A DNA stretch of 44,762 bases, from positions 1-44,762 of the forward strand of contig CAMYXL010000018.1 in the NCBI GenBank assembly GCA_947303255.1. The letters are read 5' to 3'. Of this stretch, positions 9,201 to 16,142 are shown in pieces. Made by a program: the position numbers and the translations under genes. How positions within the stretch are numbered: the stretch's first letter is position 1; each line of letters starts with the position of its first letter. This DNA comes from an uncultured Clostridia bacterium (lineage in GTDB: Bacteria > Bacillota > Clostridia > Saccharofermentanales > Saccharofermentanaceae). The notes below the pieces were generated by a model. That model saw only the letters and a list, made by a program, of their open reading frames with translations. It was not told the origin of the DNA and did no database searches.

Positions 9201-9795
9201 CTGCATTTGAAATGTTATTTATCTCATATTCAGAATCAAAGCTTAGGGACCAGTCTTCAATAAAATCTATAGCGGATAACATTAGGACTCCATTAAACCC
9301 TTTGTCCCATTTCGAATATTCCTGATAAGTGATCAAATACTCATCTTCTTTAATTTCCCTTGATTTAGTATTAAGAAGATACCAATTCGATAATTCTGTA
9401 TATGTTTCATTATCGAGATTAAGAGTCATTCCTATTGTCACCTCGGAATTAACCTCTATATCTTGATTATAATAATTGTTTCTTATGGTGTATGTTCCTA
9501 TATTATTGGTCTCTACAATGGAAGCATTCCATATATTCTCTATTGCGTAAGAAGTATTAAATGTTAAATGCCAATTGTCTATCTTCTTATCACCTGTATT
9601 CTTGATTACAAGTTCAATATTGGCGTGGTTATCCCATGAAGAAGTTACAAAACTATCAATTTCAAAAGATTTTCCTTCTTCTGTTGAATAGCACTTAGGA
9701 TTTACCGCATCAGCAAATACATTTAGTGGAACTAAACTAATAATTAATAAAGTTGCAAGAATAAAGTTTATTATTCTACATGCTCTAAAATTCAT
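6247..9795 (-). CDS. Large secreted protein: CBM2-like, TSP3 calcium repeats, VWA-like, caspase-like C-terminal region
   Basis: About 1182 residues. I place the start at the ATG at 9795, which has a GGGGATGG site upstream and begins a good signal peptide (Met-Asn-Phe-Arg-Ala-Cys, hydrophobic core, Val-Phe-Ala-Asp-Ala). Upstream in-frame ATGs and a TTG reach 9816. The order is two beta-sandwich repeats resembling CBM2 (to about residue 260), a Pro/Thr linker (about 285-325), then five or so Asp-rich Asp-x-Asp-x-Asp-Gly-(Leu/Ile/Val) repeats of thrombospondin type 3 kind. After that come a beta domain, a VWA-like region with a degenerate metal site, more Asp repeats, and a C-terminal region. 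That region has Val-Ile-Ser-Ala-His-Gly-Gly and Tyr-Ile-Tyr-Ala-Cys-Asn-Cys-Gly, spaced like the His-Cys dyad of caspase/CHAT-fold peptidases. Domain names are by eye. Peptidase activity is inference. Confidence 0.85.
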   Translation of the reverse strand: MNFRACRIINFILATLLIISLVPLNVFADAVNPKCYSTEEGKSFEIDSFVTSSWDNHANIELVIKNTGDKKIDNWHLTFNTSYAIENIWNASIVETNNIGTYTIRNNYYNQDIEVNSEVTIGMTLNLDNETYTELSNWYLLNTKSREIKEDEYLITYQEYSKWDKGFNGVLMLSAIDFIEDWSLSFDSEYEINNISNAVLETKDGSYEISNDCNSQNLSSNILIISIQGVPTEKEFEISNLEMRSIGLAYNLTEDIDNNGIPDYMDLVYSKEGVNPVIPSPSAEPTITPVLTITDEPTTDPTSIPTVIVKPTVTEEIEMDDFTDSDDDGLTDYEELFYGTNKNEPDSDFDGIKDSVEVQIGFNPNYPDSNNNGISDGNEDFDEDGLTNYEEEEYGTCVFAPDSDYDDIKDYEELFIYGTDPRKEDSNDDGIFDGDALKLGLNPVALDSDGDGVLDKDEKSYQEIDLQISEDAELKGVKSVEVKGEFTNLITSTTTIEDVYGKDVYSSQIEAIVGGLVSIETSSEFDTATVVFHYDENEIGVDEEDLCILWYDEANGEYVMLDEDQILDKENNTVSYVTTHFSEYMLISKTKWIQAWEESIQTIKTNRIKYQTGNDGSVKFLVAMNYADIDTEEFRSQSYDAFDVVMDSMGEQDIILLTYYNTYSYSYREANKSEYIEIAKNNTYKTDLYAYKEGAGWGQDHTNLLNIVSETKRIFAKPDEKVVLIMITDAYVIDFEEAKAEYEEYFNKQPQCDGIIVISLGNLEYLYPDDFVCYKIDSGICSDKSALQETFPDILSNILSDLDVSQVNNVDTDGDTLSDFEEITGHLLSNGTIVYTDPNTKYSDKDTLSDDEELGIRKSLKLNSMFSRSDIMSLISASADGIEYYDALSSPVEEDIDKDDFFDELDATPWEKNPEIVYLFSTSAWFDNSKMRVQFYKEAGINTKFVYVYNIESFLTSWNNIGIKNDYIYEQLEKREKYDYIVKAVVISAHGGPKSIYLGEGEYLYGVSSSTPRDSITITSNKLSNKKIESLYIYACNCGRGDDNLATDFLKFKQGIKQVIAPDAFLWYFDSKDGVGFLFTSATVYIDNKMHDDLKNRFEEEENEIVKQTKDYNSMFGICGFKLFDQEGNQTDIYTDENEDVFCVNVYTTNEKYKSNDYSGYFLFPQKELSGIYHDPILNKEV

Positions 9796-9861
9796 GCATT
9801 CCATCCCCATCATCAAATATAAAATAAGTTATCATTATTTCTATTTTATGACAAGGTCGAT

Positions 9862-9928
9862 GATCTTCACGAATCCTACGAACGAGCGCCTGAAGTCCTT
9901 CCTTGCCAAAGTGCTCTAAGTTTGTTTT
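9862..9928 (+). repeat. 67-bp direct repeat, copy 2
   Basis: Copies 5523-5589 with one mismatch. Here it has lost its ATPase context. Its minus-strand reading supplies the last ~16 codons of the PAP2 phosphatase gene, whose stop lies at 9876-9878 within the repeat. Confidence 0.95.
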
Positions 9929-10835
9929 CGATAGGACCAAAAAGCAACGGATACACACCGATTGCAAGGAACGTAATGACCGCGTAGCGAATGGTCCTTA
10001 CAAGATACGAGAGCATCGAGCCCGAGTGCAGGAACTCGTCCGAGAACGGGAGTTTCAGAAGAAGGTTCAACGTCAGATAAACAGCAAAGCCGCCCGCGAT
10101 TCGCATTATGCAGAAGAGCGGGTTTCTTGTATTCTTGAAGTCGACGACGGCTTTCTCGAACGGTATCGCCGCGAAAAGGCCCGCCATGACGCCGAGGCTC
10201 GTGAAATAGTCCTCGGTCCTGCAGTAGAAAACGCCCGAAGCCGTGATCAGGAAAATGACGAGGTACAAGATCCAGTGGCGCCTGATCTTCTTCTGGACGA
10301 TAGTAAGTCCGATACCCGTAAGGCCACCGAGGACCCAGCCCGTGAGGACGTCTGTCGGGTAATGCATTCCGAGCATCATTCTCGAAAACCCTACGACCAA
10401 AGGAAGCGCAACGGCCAGTATCTTGAAGATCTTATGCTTGAACGAAAACGGCAGCGAAGTGTAGACGCAGGCGCTGTTCGTCGAGTGCGTGCTCGGGAAC
10501 GAATAGCCCTGAGCCGCGATGTCGGTCTGATCTGCATCCGAACTTATCGGCTTAAGGCATTTGATGGACTCGTGATCCATGTATGGTCGTCTTCTGAGAA
10601 ATACGTTTTTAAGGAGCGTGCTGAAGCAAAGGGCAGTCACGATATTGACTCCGATGATCTTGCCGAACTCCTTGTCCCAGCACCAGTAGATAAATCCCAA
10701 AACCGCTATGAGGATTACTTCTTCACCGAATATGGTGAAGATCTTGGCTAGGATCCCGCCGAACTCTCCCAGGGTCCTTTGGAGCCACTCCATGAAGCGC
10801 GGCTCGAACCAAAAGTAAAATGTATTTCCGTCCAT
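9876..10835 (-). CDS. PAP2 family membrane phosphatase
   Basis: A 319-residue multi-pass protein. The three phosphatidate phosphatase (PAP2) motifs are present. Motif 1 is Lys-Asn-Val-Phe-Leu-Arg-Arg-Arg-Pro near residue 77. Motif 2 is Phe-Pro-Ser-Thr-His-Ser, and motif 3 is Ser-Arg-Met-Met-Leu-Gly-Met-His-Tyr-Pro-Thr-Asp, so catalytic His and Asp are intact. Such enzymes dephosphorylate lipid phosphates, for instance undecaprenyl pyrophosphate. The substrate here is unknown. After motif 3 there are five or so further hydrophobic segments, longer than minimal PAP2 enzymes. The ATG has a GTGGAG site. The C-terminal tail is encoded in the antisense of the duplicated ATPase 3' end, so the ancestral genes may have overlapped tail to tail. 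Confidence 0.9.
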   Translation of the reverse strand: MDGNTFYFWFEPRFMEWLQRTLGEFGGILAKIFTIFGEEVILIAVLGFIYWCWDKEFGKIIGVNIVTALCFSTLLKNVFLRRRPYMDHESIKCLKPISSDADQTDIAAQGYSFPSTHSTNSACVYTSLPFSFKHKIFKILAVALPLVVGFSRMMLGMHYPTDVLTGWVLGGLTGIGLTIVQKKIRRHWILYLVIFLITASGVFYCRTEDYFTSLGVMAGLFAAIPFEKAVVDFKNTRNPLFCIMRIAGGFAVYLTLNLLLKLPFSDEFLHSGSMLSYLVRTIRYAVITFLAIGVYPLLFGPIENKLRALWQGRTSGARS

Positions 10836-10847
10836 CTCTACTCCACT

Positions 10848-10884
10848 TAATAAAACGGGAAATTCATTTTTGAACTTCCCGTTT
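10848..10884 (-). terminator. Intrinsic terminator of trpS
   Basis: On the minus strand, arms AAACGGGAA and TTCCCGTTT flank a short internal stem and loop and are followed by TTTTATT, immediately after the trpS stop. Confidence 0.85.
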
Positions 10885-10891
10885 CAGTTGA

Positions 10892-11977
10892 TTACTTGTT
10901 GAATTTCTTTTCCCATGCTTCGAGGAGTGACGGATCATCGAAGTAGTTGATCTTCATCGCCGCCTTAACCTCGGAAAGTGTCTGAGCTGCTTCCTTCTGA
11001 GCTGCTTCAGTTCCCTTCTTCAGGATATCATATACGCCCTTGATGTCCTTCTCGTACTCAGCTCTTCTTGCTCTTATAGGAGCAAGCTCATCTTCGAGAA
11101 CGTTGATGAGAAGTCTCTTAACCTTAACGTCACCGAGACCGCCTCTCTGGTAGTGGTCCTTCATCTCCTGAAGGTTCTTGTAATCAGGGCAGTACTTCTC
11201 GAAGTGCTCGTCTTTGCAGAAAGCGTCGAGATATGTAAATACCGTGTTGCCTTCGAGTGAACCCGGATCGCTGACCTTAAGGTGGTTAGGATCTGTGAAC
11301 ATGCTCATAACCTTTTTCGATACCTCCTCAGAAGTATCAGAAAGATAGATGCAGTTTCCAAGGGACTTACTCATCTTAGCCTTGCCGTCTGTACCAGGAA
11401 GTCTGGAGCATACGGAATTGTTAGGAAGAAGAGCATCAGGTTCAACGAGGACTTCGCCGTATGTTGAATTGAACTTACGAACGATCTCACGTGCCTGCTC
11501 GATCATAGGAAGCTGATCTTCACCAACCGGAACAGTTGTAGCCTTGAAAGCTGTAATATCGGATGCCTGGCTGATAGGATAGTTTAAAAATCCCACAGGA
11601 ATGCTGGTCTCGAAGTTACGGAGCTGGATCTCCGTCTTAACGGTAGGATTTCTCTCGAGTCTGGAAAGTGTAACGAGGTTCATATAGTAGAACGTAAGCT
11701 CAGTAAGCTCAGTTACCTCAGACTGAATGAAGATGTTAACCTTCTCAGGATCAAGTCCTGCTGAAAGGTAGTCGAGAGCAACCTCGATAATATTGTCTCT
11801 GATCTTGCCCGGGTTATCGAAGTTATCGGTAAGTGCCTGAGCATCTGCGATCATAATGAATATCTTGTCAAATTCGCCGGAATTCTGAAGTTCGACTCTT
11901 CTTCTGAGTGAACCTACGTAGTGTCCCAGGTGAAGTCTTCCTGTCGGACGGTCTCCGGTGAGAATTATCTTTGCCAT
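10892..11977 (-). CDS. trpS: Tryptophanyl-tRNA synthetase
   Basis: A 361-residue class I aminoacyl-tRNA synthetase that charges tRNA-Trp. The N-terminal [17 protein letters not shown] contains the HIGH-type ATP motif. The KMSKS loop is exact in Ala-Lys-Met-Ser-Lys-Ser-Leu-Gly-Asn near residue 203. Length and the Arg-Arg-Arg-Val-Glu after the first motif fit the longer TrpS group found in many Clostridia. A GGAGGA ribosome binding site precedes the ATG. It is monocistronic, with a terminator directly downstream. No convincing T-box leader was found in the 227 bases upstream. Confidence 0.96.
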   Translation of the reverse strand: MAKIILTGDRPTGRLHLGHYVGSLRRRVELQNSGEFDKIFIMIADAQALTDNFDNPGKIRDNIIEVALDYLSAGLDPEKVNIFIQSEVTELTELTFYYMNLVTLSRLERNPTVKTEIQLRNFETSIPVGFLNYPISQASDITAFKATTVPVGEDQLPMIEQAREIVRKFNSTYGEVLVEPDALLPNNSVCSRLPGTDGKAKMSKSLGNCIYLSDTSEEVSKKVMSMFTDPNHLKVSDPGSLEGNTVFTYLDAFCKDEHFEKYCPDYKNLQEMKDHYQRGGLGDVKVKRLLINVLEDELAPIRARRAEYEKDIKGVYDILKKGTEAAQKEAAQTLSEVKAAMKINYFDDPSLLEAWEKKFNK

Positions 11978-12255
11978 TTAAAAATCCTCCGTTACTAAAA
12001 CAACTCCGTACATTCTATCAGATTCGGACCAATAAATAAATTATTCCTTTAAAGTAAAATATCCGGGGTCATTCACGCCCTTATCAACCTTCGCGTAAAG
12101 GTAATCCTAATCGTTCTGATCGAACTTTGTTCCCTCTCCTCCGACTAAGCTGAAGCAACGCGGTGCCCTATATCTAGTGGTTTGAAGCAAAATATCACCT
12201 ATATATGACATGTTTAAAAAATAATTTGATTTTTGGGTCAAAACCGTTGTATTAT
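11978..12255. other. Intergenic region between trpS and the hydrolase gene (divergent)
   Basis: About 280 bases between two divergent starts. On the plus strand, a TATTAT box at 12250-12255 is the likely -10 element for the hydrolase. The same TATTATATGTTTACTTTT string precedes dnaA near 31313. On the minus strand a GATAGAAT box about 45 bases before trpS may be its -10. I see no gene or clear RNA element in the rest. Confidence 0.4.
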
Positions 12256-12978
12256 ATGTTTACTTTTTTAAAAAGACGTTGGGGGTTTATCGTTATTTTA
12301 AGAAGTAAGATTTTATCAGCGGTCGTAATTCTCGGCATCATATCATTCCTGACAGCCGAACCAGTAAATGCCGCAATGAAGTATGAGACCAAGGCAGAAC
12401 GCGAGGCTCGCTACGAGACTATGTGGAAGTATGCTACTGATGCAGAGCGCTATTTCCTTCCTACAGAAGTCAAGGCATATGCTTGTGGTCTTTCCACAGA
12501 TGATTTTAAATTCTTTGCAAGAGTCGTTGAAGGCGAAGGAGCTGACAGCGATGAGAACATCACGGACAAAGTTCTTGTAGCATGCACTGTTCTTAACAGA
12601 GTAAACTGCAAGTCCTGGCCGACAAAGAATGTTATCTCCACTCTCAAGAGGCCGGGCCAGTTCACTGTCGTAGACAGAGAGACAGGCGAATGTAATCTCG
12701 CAAGATCCCTCGATTCCGAGTGGGCTATCGTAGTAGCTTACAGAATGGTCGAGGCCGGTGAAGTAGATTGCCACATGGTCTACTATAATGCGATCGGATT
12801 CACAGGTTATTCCAGAGCATTCACCAACTACGCATACTGTGGCGGAAACTATTTCTCAGTTATCCCTTGCGACTGCGAGTACTGCACCGCCAAGGAACCT
12901 GACTGGGTTGAGGAAGAAGTCGAGATGGTCGACTTTGAGATCCTCCGTCCTGAGGGCGTCGAGCCACACTACATCTGA
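12256..12978 (+). CDS. SleB-like cell wall hydrolase (Hydrolase_2), secreted
   Basis: About 240 residues. After a signal peptide ending Val-Asn-Ala-Ala, the catalytic domain of the SleB/CwlJ kind (Hydrolase_2, peptidoglycan lytic enzymes) is recognisable by Phe-Ala-Arg-Val-Val-Glu-Gly-Glu-Gly, then Val-Ala-Cys-Thr-Val-Leu-Asn-Arg-Val and Arg-Pro-Gly-Gln-Phe. Several Cys in the C-terminal part (Cys-Asp-Cys-Glu-Tyr-Cys) are unusual. The start is uncertain. ATG at 12256 and at 12205 have no ribosome binding site, and 12256 overlaps the likely -10 box. The only good site (GGGGG at 12281-12285) points to a non-standard ATT codon at 12295, which would directly begin a neat signal peptide. It is followed by a hairpin terminator. 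Confidence 0.88.
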   Translation: MFTFLKRRWGFIVILRSKILSAVVILGIISFLTAEPVNAAMKYETKAEREARYETMWKYATDAERYFLPTEVKAYACGLSTDDFKFFARVVEGEGADSDENITDKVLVACTVLNRVNCKSWPTKNVISTLKRPGQFTVVDRETGECNLARSLDSEWAIVVAYRMVEAGEVDCHMVYYNAIGFTGYSRAFTNYAYCGGNYFSVIPCDCEYCTAKEPDWVEEEVEMVDFEILRPEGVEPHYI

Positions 12979-13000
12979 TACGAAATAAAAAGCAACTAAC

Positions 13001-13038
13001 GGGCTGTTTCAAATGACAAGTTTGAGACAGCCCTTATA
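13001..13038 (+). terminator. Hairpin terminator after the hydrolase gene
   Basis: Arms GGGCTGTTTCAAA and TTTGAGACAGCCC (13 bp with one G-T pair) enclose a seven-base loop, followed by a weak T-containing tail (TTATAGTTTG). A similar hairpin closes the LRR gene at 22796. Confidence 0.7.
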
Positions 13039-13076
13039 GTTTGTGCTGATTTAGGGTTTCGCTGCGCCCTTTTTCA

Positions 13077-13301
13077 TTTTTCCAACCTAAAGTCACATTC
13101 AGAAAACCCGGAAAATATTTTTCCAACCTTAGGTTATGATTACCTTCTGTTTTGAAGGCATGAAAGGATCCCAGAAGGTAATAAAGAGACATAGGGTTGG
13201 ATTTTTGATTCACACCCTTGTTTACCCTTCTGTTTTTTCCAACCTAGGGTTGGGTTTATCATTTTGGGATTTTGGGAACAAAACTTAAGGTTGGATTTTT
13301 T
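13077..13301. repeat. Intergenic palindrome array (CCAACCT / AGGTTGG family)
   Basis: A 225-base non-coding stretch with five occurrences of a TTTTTCCAACCT word or its complement: near 13081, 13122, 13193, 13238 and 13287. Two occurrences are near-complete palindromes of the form CCAACCTNAGGTTGG. The outermost copies face each other as inverted ends. A separate perfect 10-bp inverted pair (TTACCTTCTG at 13140, CAGAAGGTAA at 13172) lies within. Another full copy is at 21078-21105. It looks like a small mobile or regulatory intergenic repeat. The remainder of the region between 12979 and 13350 has no gene. Confidence 0.7.
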
Positions 13302-13343
13302 GGAATACAGGAACTTAAGGAACATGGGTGATGTTTTTTGGGC

Positions 13344-13375
13344 AAAAAGAATGCCTCAAAATCACTTTTGAGGCA
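13344..13375 (-). terminator. Intrinsic terminator of the kinase-like gene
   Basis: On the minus strand, arms GTGCCTCAAAA and TTTTGAGGCAT close on a GTGA loop and are followed by TCTTTTTG, just beyond the stop at 13388. Confidence 0.85.
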
Positions 13376-13387
13376 CTCGGTTATTTG

Positions 13388-13987
13388 TTACATCAATTCC
13401 ATCCTCTTTTTAACATAATCCTCAATGATGTCGGCTGTTGCCTCGAGACCGAGGATGCTGTCGTTGATGGAGAAGTCGTAGTTTCTGGAATCTCCCCACT
13501 TACCTTTGCAGTAATAGTTGTGGTACATCTTTCTTCTGAAGTTCTCGCGCTCGATCTTGTCGATGGCATCGTCTTCGCTCAGGTGGAAAAGATTCATGAT
13601 ACGCTTGATCTTTGCTTCTTTGCTTCCGAGGATAAAGATGGAGACCATGCAAGGATAATCCTTGAGGATATGTTCGGAACAACGTCCTACTACGATATAA
13701 GATTCACCTGCATCGGCTTTTTTCTTGAGGAACTCGAACTGCATGTTTGCTACGTTCTCTTCCAGGGAGTTTGTCTGTCCCTTTACCTTTCTGGTGAAAA
13801 GTCTTACTCTCGGAACTTCGTCATATTGCTTGAGACTTTCCTTATCTACATTCTTCTCGGTAGCAATGATCTCAAGGAGATTGCTGTCGTAAAGAGGGAT
13901 ATTAAAACGCTTGGAAAGGTCTTCTGCAATTGCGTGTCCACCGGAACCGTACTCACGGCTGATGGATATGATGATCTGTTTGTCCAT
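13388..13987 (-). CDS. Cytidylate kinase-like family protein
   Basis: A 199-residue P-loop protein of the cytidylate-kinase-like family (AAK_33 type). The N terminus has Ile-Ser-Arg-Glu-Tyr-Gly-Ser-Gly-Gly-His, a phosphate-binding loop variant typical of this group, which lacks the standard Gly-Lys-(Ser/Thr) ending. Further matches are Val-Val-Gly-Arg-Cys-Ser-Glu near residue 100 and a basic Arg-Glu-Asn-Phe-Arg-Arg-Lys lid-like segment. The substrate of the family is not established, and the true Cmk is a different protein. It lies 35 bases after the stop of the transporter gene on the same strand, so the two are probably co-transcribed, and a terminator follows. Confidence 0.87.
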   Translation of the reverse strand: MDKQIIISISREYGSGGHAIAEDLSKRFNIPLYDSNLLEIIATEKNVDKESLKQYDEVPRVRLFTRKVKGQTNSLEENVANMQFEFLKKKADAGESYIVVGRCSEHILKDYPCMVSIFILGSKEAKIKRIMNLFHLSEDDAIDKIERENFRRKMYHNYYCKGKWGDSRNYDFSINDSILGLEATADIIEDYVKKRMELM

Positions 13988-14022
13988 ATGTCTTCTCCTC
14001 TCGTTTATCCGCGAAGGGAATA

Positions 14023-15369
14023 TCAGAAGTATCTAACATAAATTATAGCCATTGAGATTCCAATTACAATAATTGTTGCAGGTGCAGCGTACTTACAGTA
14101 CTTGCCCCATCCGATGAGGTGACCGCTCTTAGCTGCAGCCGAGATACCGACAACGTTTGCTGAAGCACCGATTGGAGTAGCACTTCCTCCGATGTCTGTT
14201 CCGACGGCAAGAGTCCATGCAAGGATCGAGAGATCAACGCCCATTGTTGAAGACAATGTCTTGATAACAGGGATCATTGTTGCAGCGAACGGGATGTTGT
14301 CAACGAATGCACTCGCGATAGCTGAGATCCAGAGAACGATTGCGATCATAACGAGGATCTTGTCGCCGCAGATCTTGGCGATGAAGCCTGCGATGAGTTC
14401 GAGGATGCCTGTCTGCTCAAGTCCGCCAACAACGACGAAAAGTCCGATGAAGAACAGGAGTGTCTCGTAGTCGACTTTTTTCAAGAGCTCTACGGCATGT
14501 CTAGGTGTTGTGATAAGTGTAAGAACAGCAACAAGGATACCGATAGTAGCAACCGTAAGTCCTGTCTGTGCGTGTGTTACGAGAAGTACAACTGCGATAC
14601 CGAAGATGACGCAGCTAACTGCGAAGCTTCTCTTGGAAGTGATAGCTTCCTTTGGCTCCGGATACTTGATCTTCTCGCCTTTGAGGTCGCTCTTAAGGTG
14701 CTTTCTGAAAACGATGTAGAAGTACAAAACTACGAACACCATTGAGATGACTGCGATAAGACCTGTGTTTGTTACAAACTGTCCGAAAGAATAGTTCAAA
14801 GATGTTCCGATGATGATGTTCGGCGGGTCACCGCACATTGTAGCGGAGCCTCCGAGGTTAGCGCAGAAGATCTCTGCGATGATCATTGGAACAGGTGAGA
14901 ATTTCAAAAGCTGTGCAAGCTCGACCGTAACAGCAGCAAGGAAAAGAATGACCGTGATACTGTCGATGAACATTGCAAGGATAAATGACATGATCATGAA
15001 TGTAAGGAAGATCGACTGGACCTTATACTTAACGGCCTTAGCGATACCGAGGCAGAGCCATCTGAAGAAACCTGCTTTGGCCATGCCTTCGACCATTATC
15101 ATCATTCCGAAGATGAAGATGATCGTTGCCCAGTTGATACCGGTGGAAGATTCCTCGCCGGTCGTAAGTATCCAGAAATTGGAGTCAAGGAAAGTCTTAA
15201 GGTTAAGAGTCTTCATAACTGCTTCTGAGGATCTCATGCAGATACCGAAGACCACGATGAGCATGAGCGCTCCGCAGCCAAGTGTTACAAAATGTCTCGG
15301 GATCCTCTCCGTAACGATGAGGACAAACATCAAAACGAATATTATCACCGCTAAAATCTGTGCAGCCAT
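14023..15369 (-). CDS. ArsB/NhaD-superfamily (SLC13-like) ion transporter
   Basis: A 448-residue polytopic membrane protein with about 11 to 12 hydrophobic segments. Two inverted-repeat signature loops of the ion transporter superfamily are visible: Gly-Gly-Ser-Ala-Thr-Met-Cys-Gly-Asp-Pro-Pro-Asn near residue 175 and Asp-Ile-Gly-Gly-Ser-Ala-Thr-Pro-Ile-Gly-Ala-Ser-Ala-Asn-Val near residue 405. These match NhaD/ArsB/P-protein type Na+/H+ or anion transporters. The substrate cannot be assigned. The ATG at 15369 is preferred because GGAG lies six bases upstream. A TTG at 15381 would include the ribosome binding site in the coding region. Probably an operon with the kinase-like gene downstream. 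Confidence 0.9.
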   Translation of the reverse strand: MAAQILAVIIFVLMFVLIVTERIPRHFVTLGCGALMLIVVFGICMRSSEAVMKTLNLKTFLDSNFWILTTGEESSTGINWATIIFIFGMMIMVEGMAKAGFFRWLCLGIAKAVKYKVQSIFLTFMIMSFILAMFIDSITVILFLAAVTVELAQLLKFSPVPMIIAEIFCANLGGSATMCGDPPNIIIGTSLNYSFGQFVTNTGLIAVISMVFVVLYFYIVFRKHLKSDLKGEKIKYPEPKEAITSKRSFAVSCVIFGIAVVLLVTHAQTGLTVATIGILVAVLTLITTPRHAVELLKKVDYETLLFFIGLFVVVGGLEQTGILELIAGFIAKICGDKILVMIAIVLWISAIASAFVDNIPFAATMIPVIKTLSSTMGVDLSILAWTLAVGTDIGGSATPIGASANVVGISAAAKSGHLIGWGKYCKYAAPATIIVIGISMAIIYVRYF

Positions 15370-15506
15370 TGTTTTCTCCAATATTATAATATTTTAGACA
15401 CCTGCTCTATTTTAGACCTTCGTGTCAATATTGGAAGTGATTTTTTATAGCTATTTTTCTCGAAAAAACGCGCACATCAAATGATTTTCGTGTGTGACTT
15501 CACTAA

Positions 15507-16142
15507 TTACACCAGTTCTTTAACGAGATTTTTAAGTTCGCCGCACTCCTTGGTGATGTCCTCCGCCGCAAAGATAGCGGATACCAAAGCGACACCCTTG
15601 ATGCCTCTTCCCTTGAGCTCACCCATGTTCTCTTTGGTGATTCCGCCGATTCCGACGATCGGGATATCGACTGCGCTTGAAAGTTCGTTAAGGATATTCA
15701 GGTCGATTTTTTTGGCATCGCCTTTTGTTGATGTTCCAAAACATGCGCCGACGCCCAGATAATCAGCGCCCTCGTCCTGTGCTCTTTTGGCATCAGCGAC
15801 AGTCTTAGCGGAAGTTCCGATTATGAGCTTGTCGCCAGAAATCTTACGGACTTCCTTTGCAGGCATGTCAGACTGGCCGACGTGAACGCCGTCAGCGCCG
15901 CTTTTGAGGGCGACGTCGATGCTGTCGTTTATTATGAGTTTTACGCCGTAGGAATGACAGAGGTCGACTGCCTTTTTGGCTTCTTCCAGGAACTCTTCTT
16001 CGCTTAGGTCTTTTTCGCGAAGCTGTACCAAAGTAACGCCGCCTTTTAGGGCTTCTTCGATCTGCTGAAGGAGAGTCTTGTCACCTGTCCATCTGCTGTC
16101 GGTTACGGCGTAGAGCAAAAGCTCGTCATCAGTTATCCTCAT
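15507..16142 (-). CDS. thiE: Thiamine phosphate synthase
   Basis: A 211-residue TIM-barrel enzyme that joins the pyrimidine (HMP-PP) and thiazole phosphate moieties to give thiamine monophosphate. Diagnostic segments are Val-Gln-Leu-Arg-Glu-Lys near residue 38, Ile-Ile-Asn-Asp (about 70), Gly-Val-His-Val-Gly-Gln-Ser-Asp, and Gly-Ile-Gly-Gly-Ile. GGAGG precedes the ATG, which overlaps the end of thiM by 14 bases. Last gene of the operon starting at 20185. With thiM and thiW it forms a thiazole-salvage set. No de novo thiC or thiG is in the window. Confidence 0.95.
   Translation of the reverse strand: MRITDDELLLYAVTDSRWTGDKTLLQQIEEALKGGVTLVQLREKDLSEEEFLEEAKKAVDLCHSYGVKLIINDSIDVALKSGADGVHVGQSDMPAKEVRKISGDKLIIGTSAKTVADAKRAQDEGADYLGVGACFGTSTKGDAKKIDLNILNELSSAVDIPIVGIGGITKENMGELKGRGIKGVALVSAIFAAEDITKECGELKNLVKELV

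Larger units (their letters stand above)
5581..9861. mobile_element. AT-rich 4.3-kb inserted segment bounded by 67-bp direct repeats
   Basis: The segment from the end of the ATPase gene to the second repeat copy holds one terminator, a lipoprotein gene and a large secreted-protein gene on the opposite strand. Its base composition is visibly more AT-rich than the ABC genes to the left and the PAP2 gene to the right. The repeat copies join left flank to copy 1 and right flank to copy 2, as expected for an insertion that duplicated its target or used the 3' end of the ATPase gene as an attachment site. No integrase or transposase gene is present, so the mechanism is unknown. Confidence 0.55.

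Noticed and set aside
9785..9967. 60-codon minus-strand open frame across the repeat
   Set aside because: It runs through the second copy of the 67-bp repeat and the leader of the large secreted protein in another frame. No start signal or family was seen.
9903..10751. 282-codon plus-strand open frame
   Set aside because: It is antisense to the PAP2 gene, whose catalytic motifs are intact. The product is highly charged with no domain and no ribosome binding site.
11978..12205. Possible T-box leader for trpS (GGGCACCGCG word on the minus strand near 12165)
   Set aside because: The word matches only part of the T-box consensus, lies ~180 bases from the start with no antiterminator pairing or terminator after it, and the specifier stem would have to sit inside the divergent hydrolase gene.
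13328..14041. 237-codon plus-strand open frame
   Set aside because: It is antisense to the kinase-like gene with clear family motifs. It also runs through that gene's terminator.
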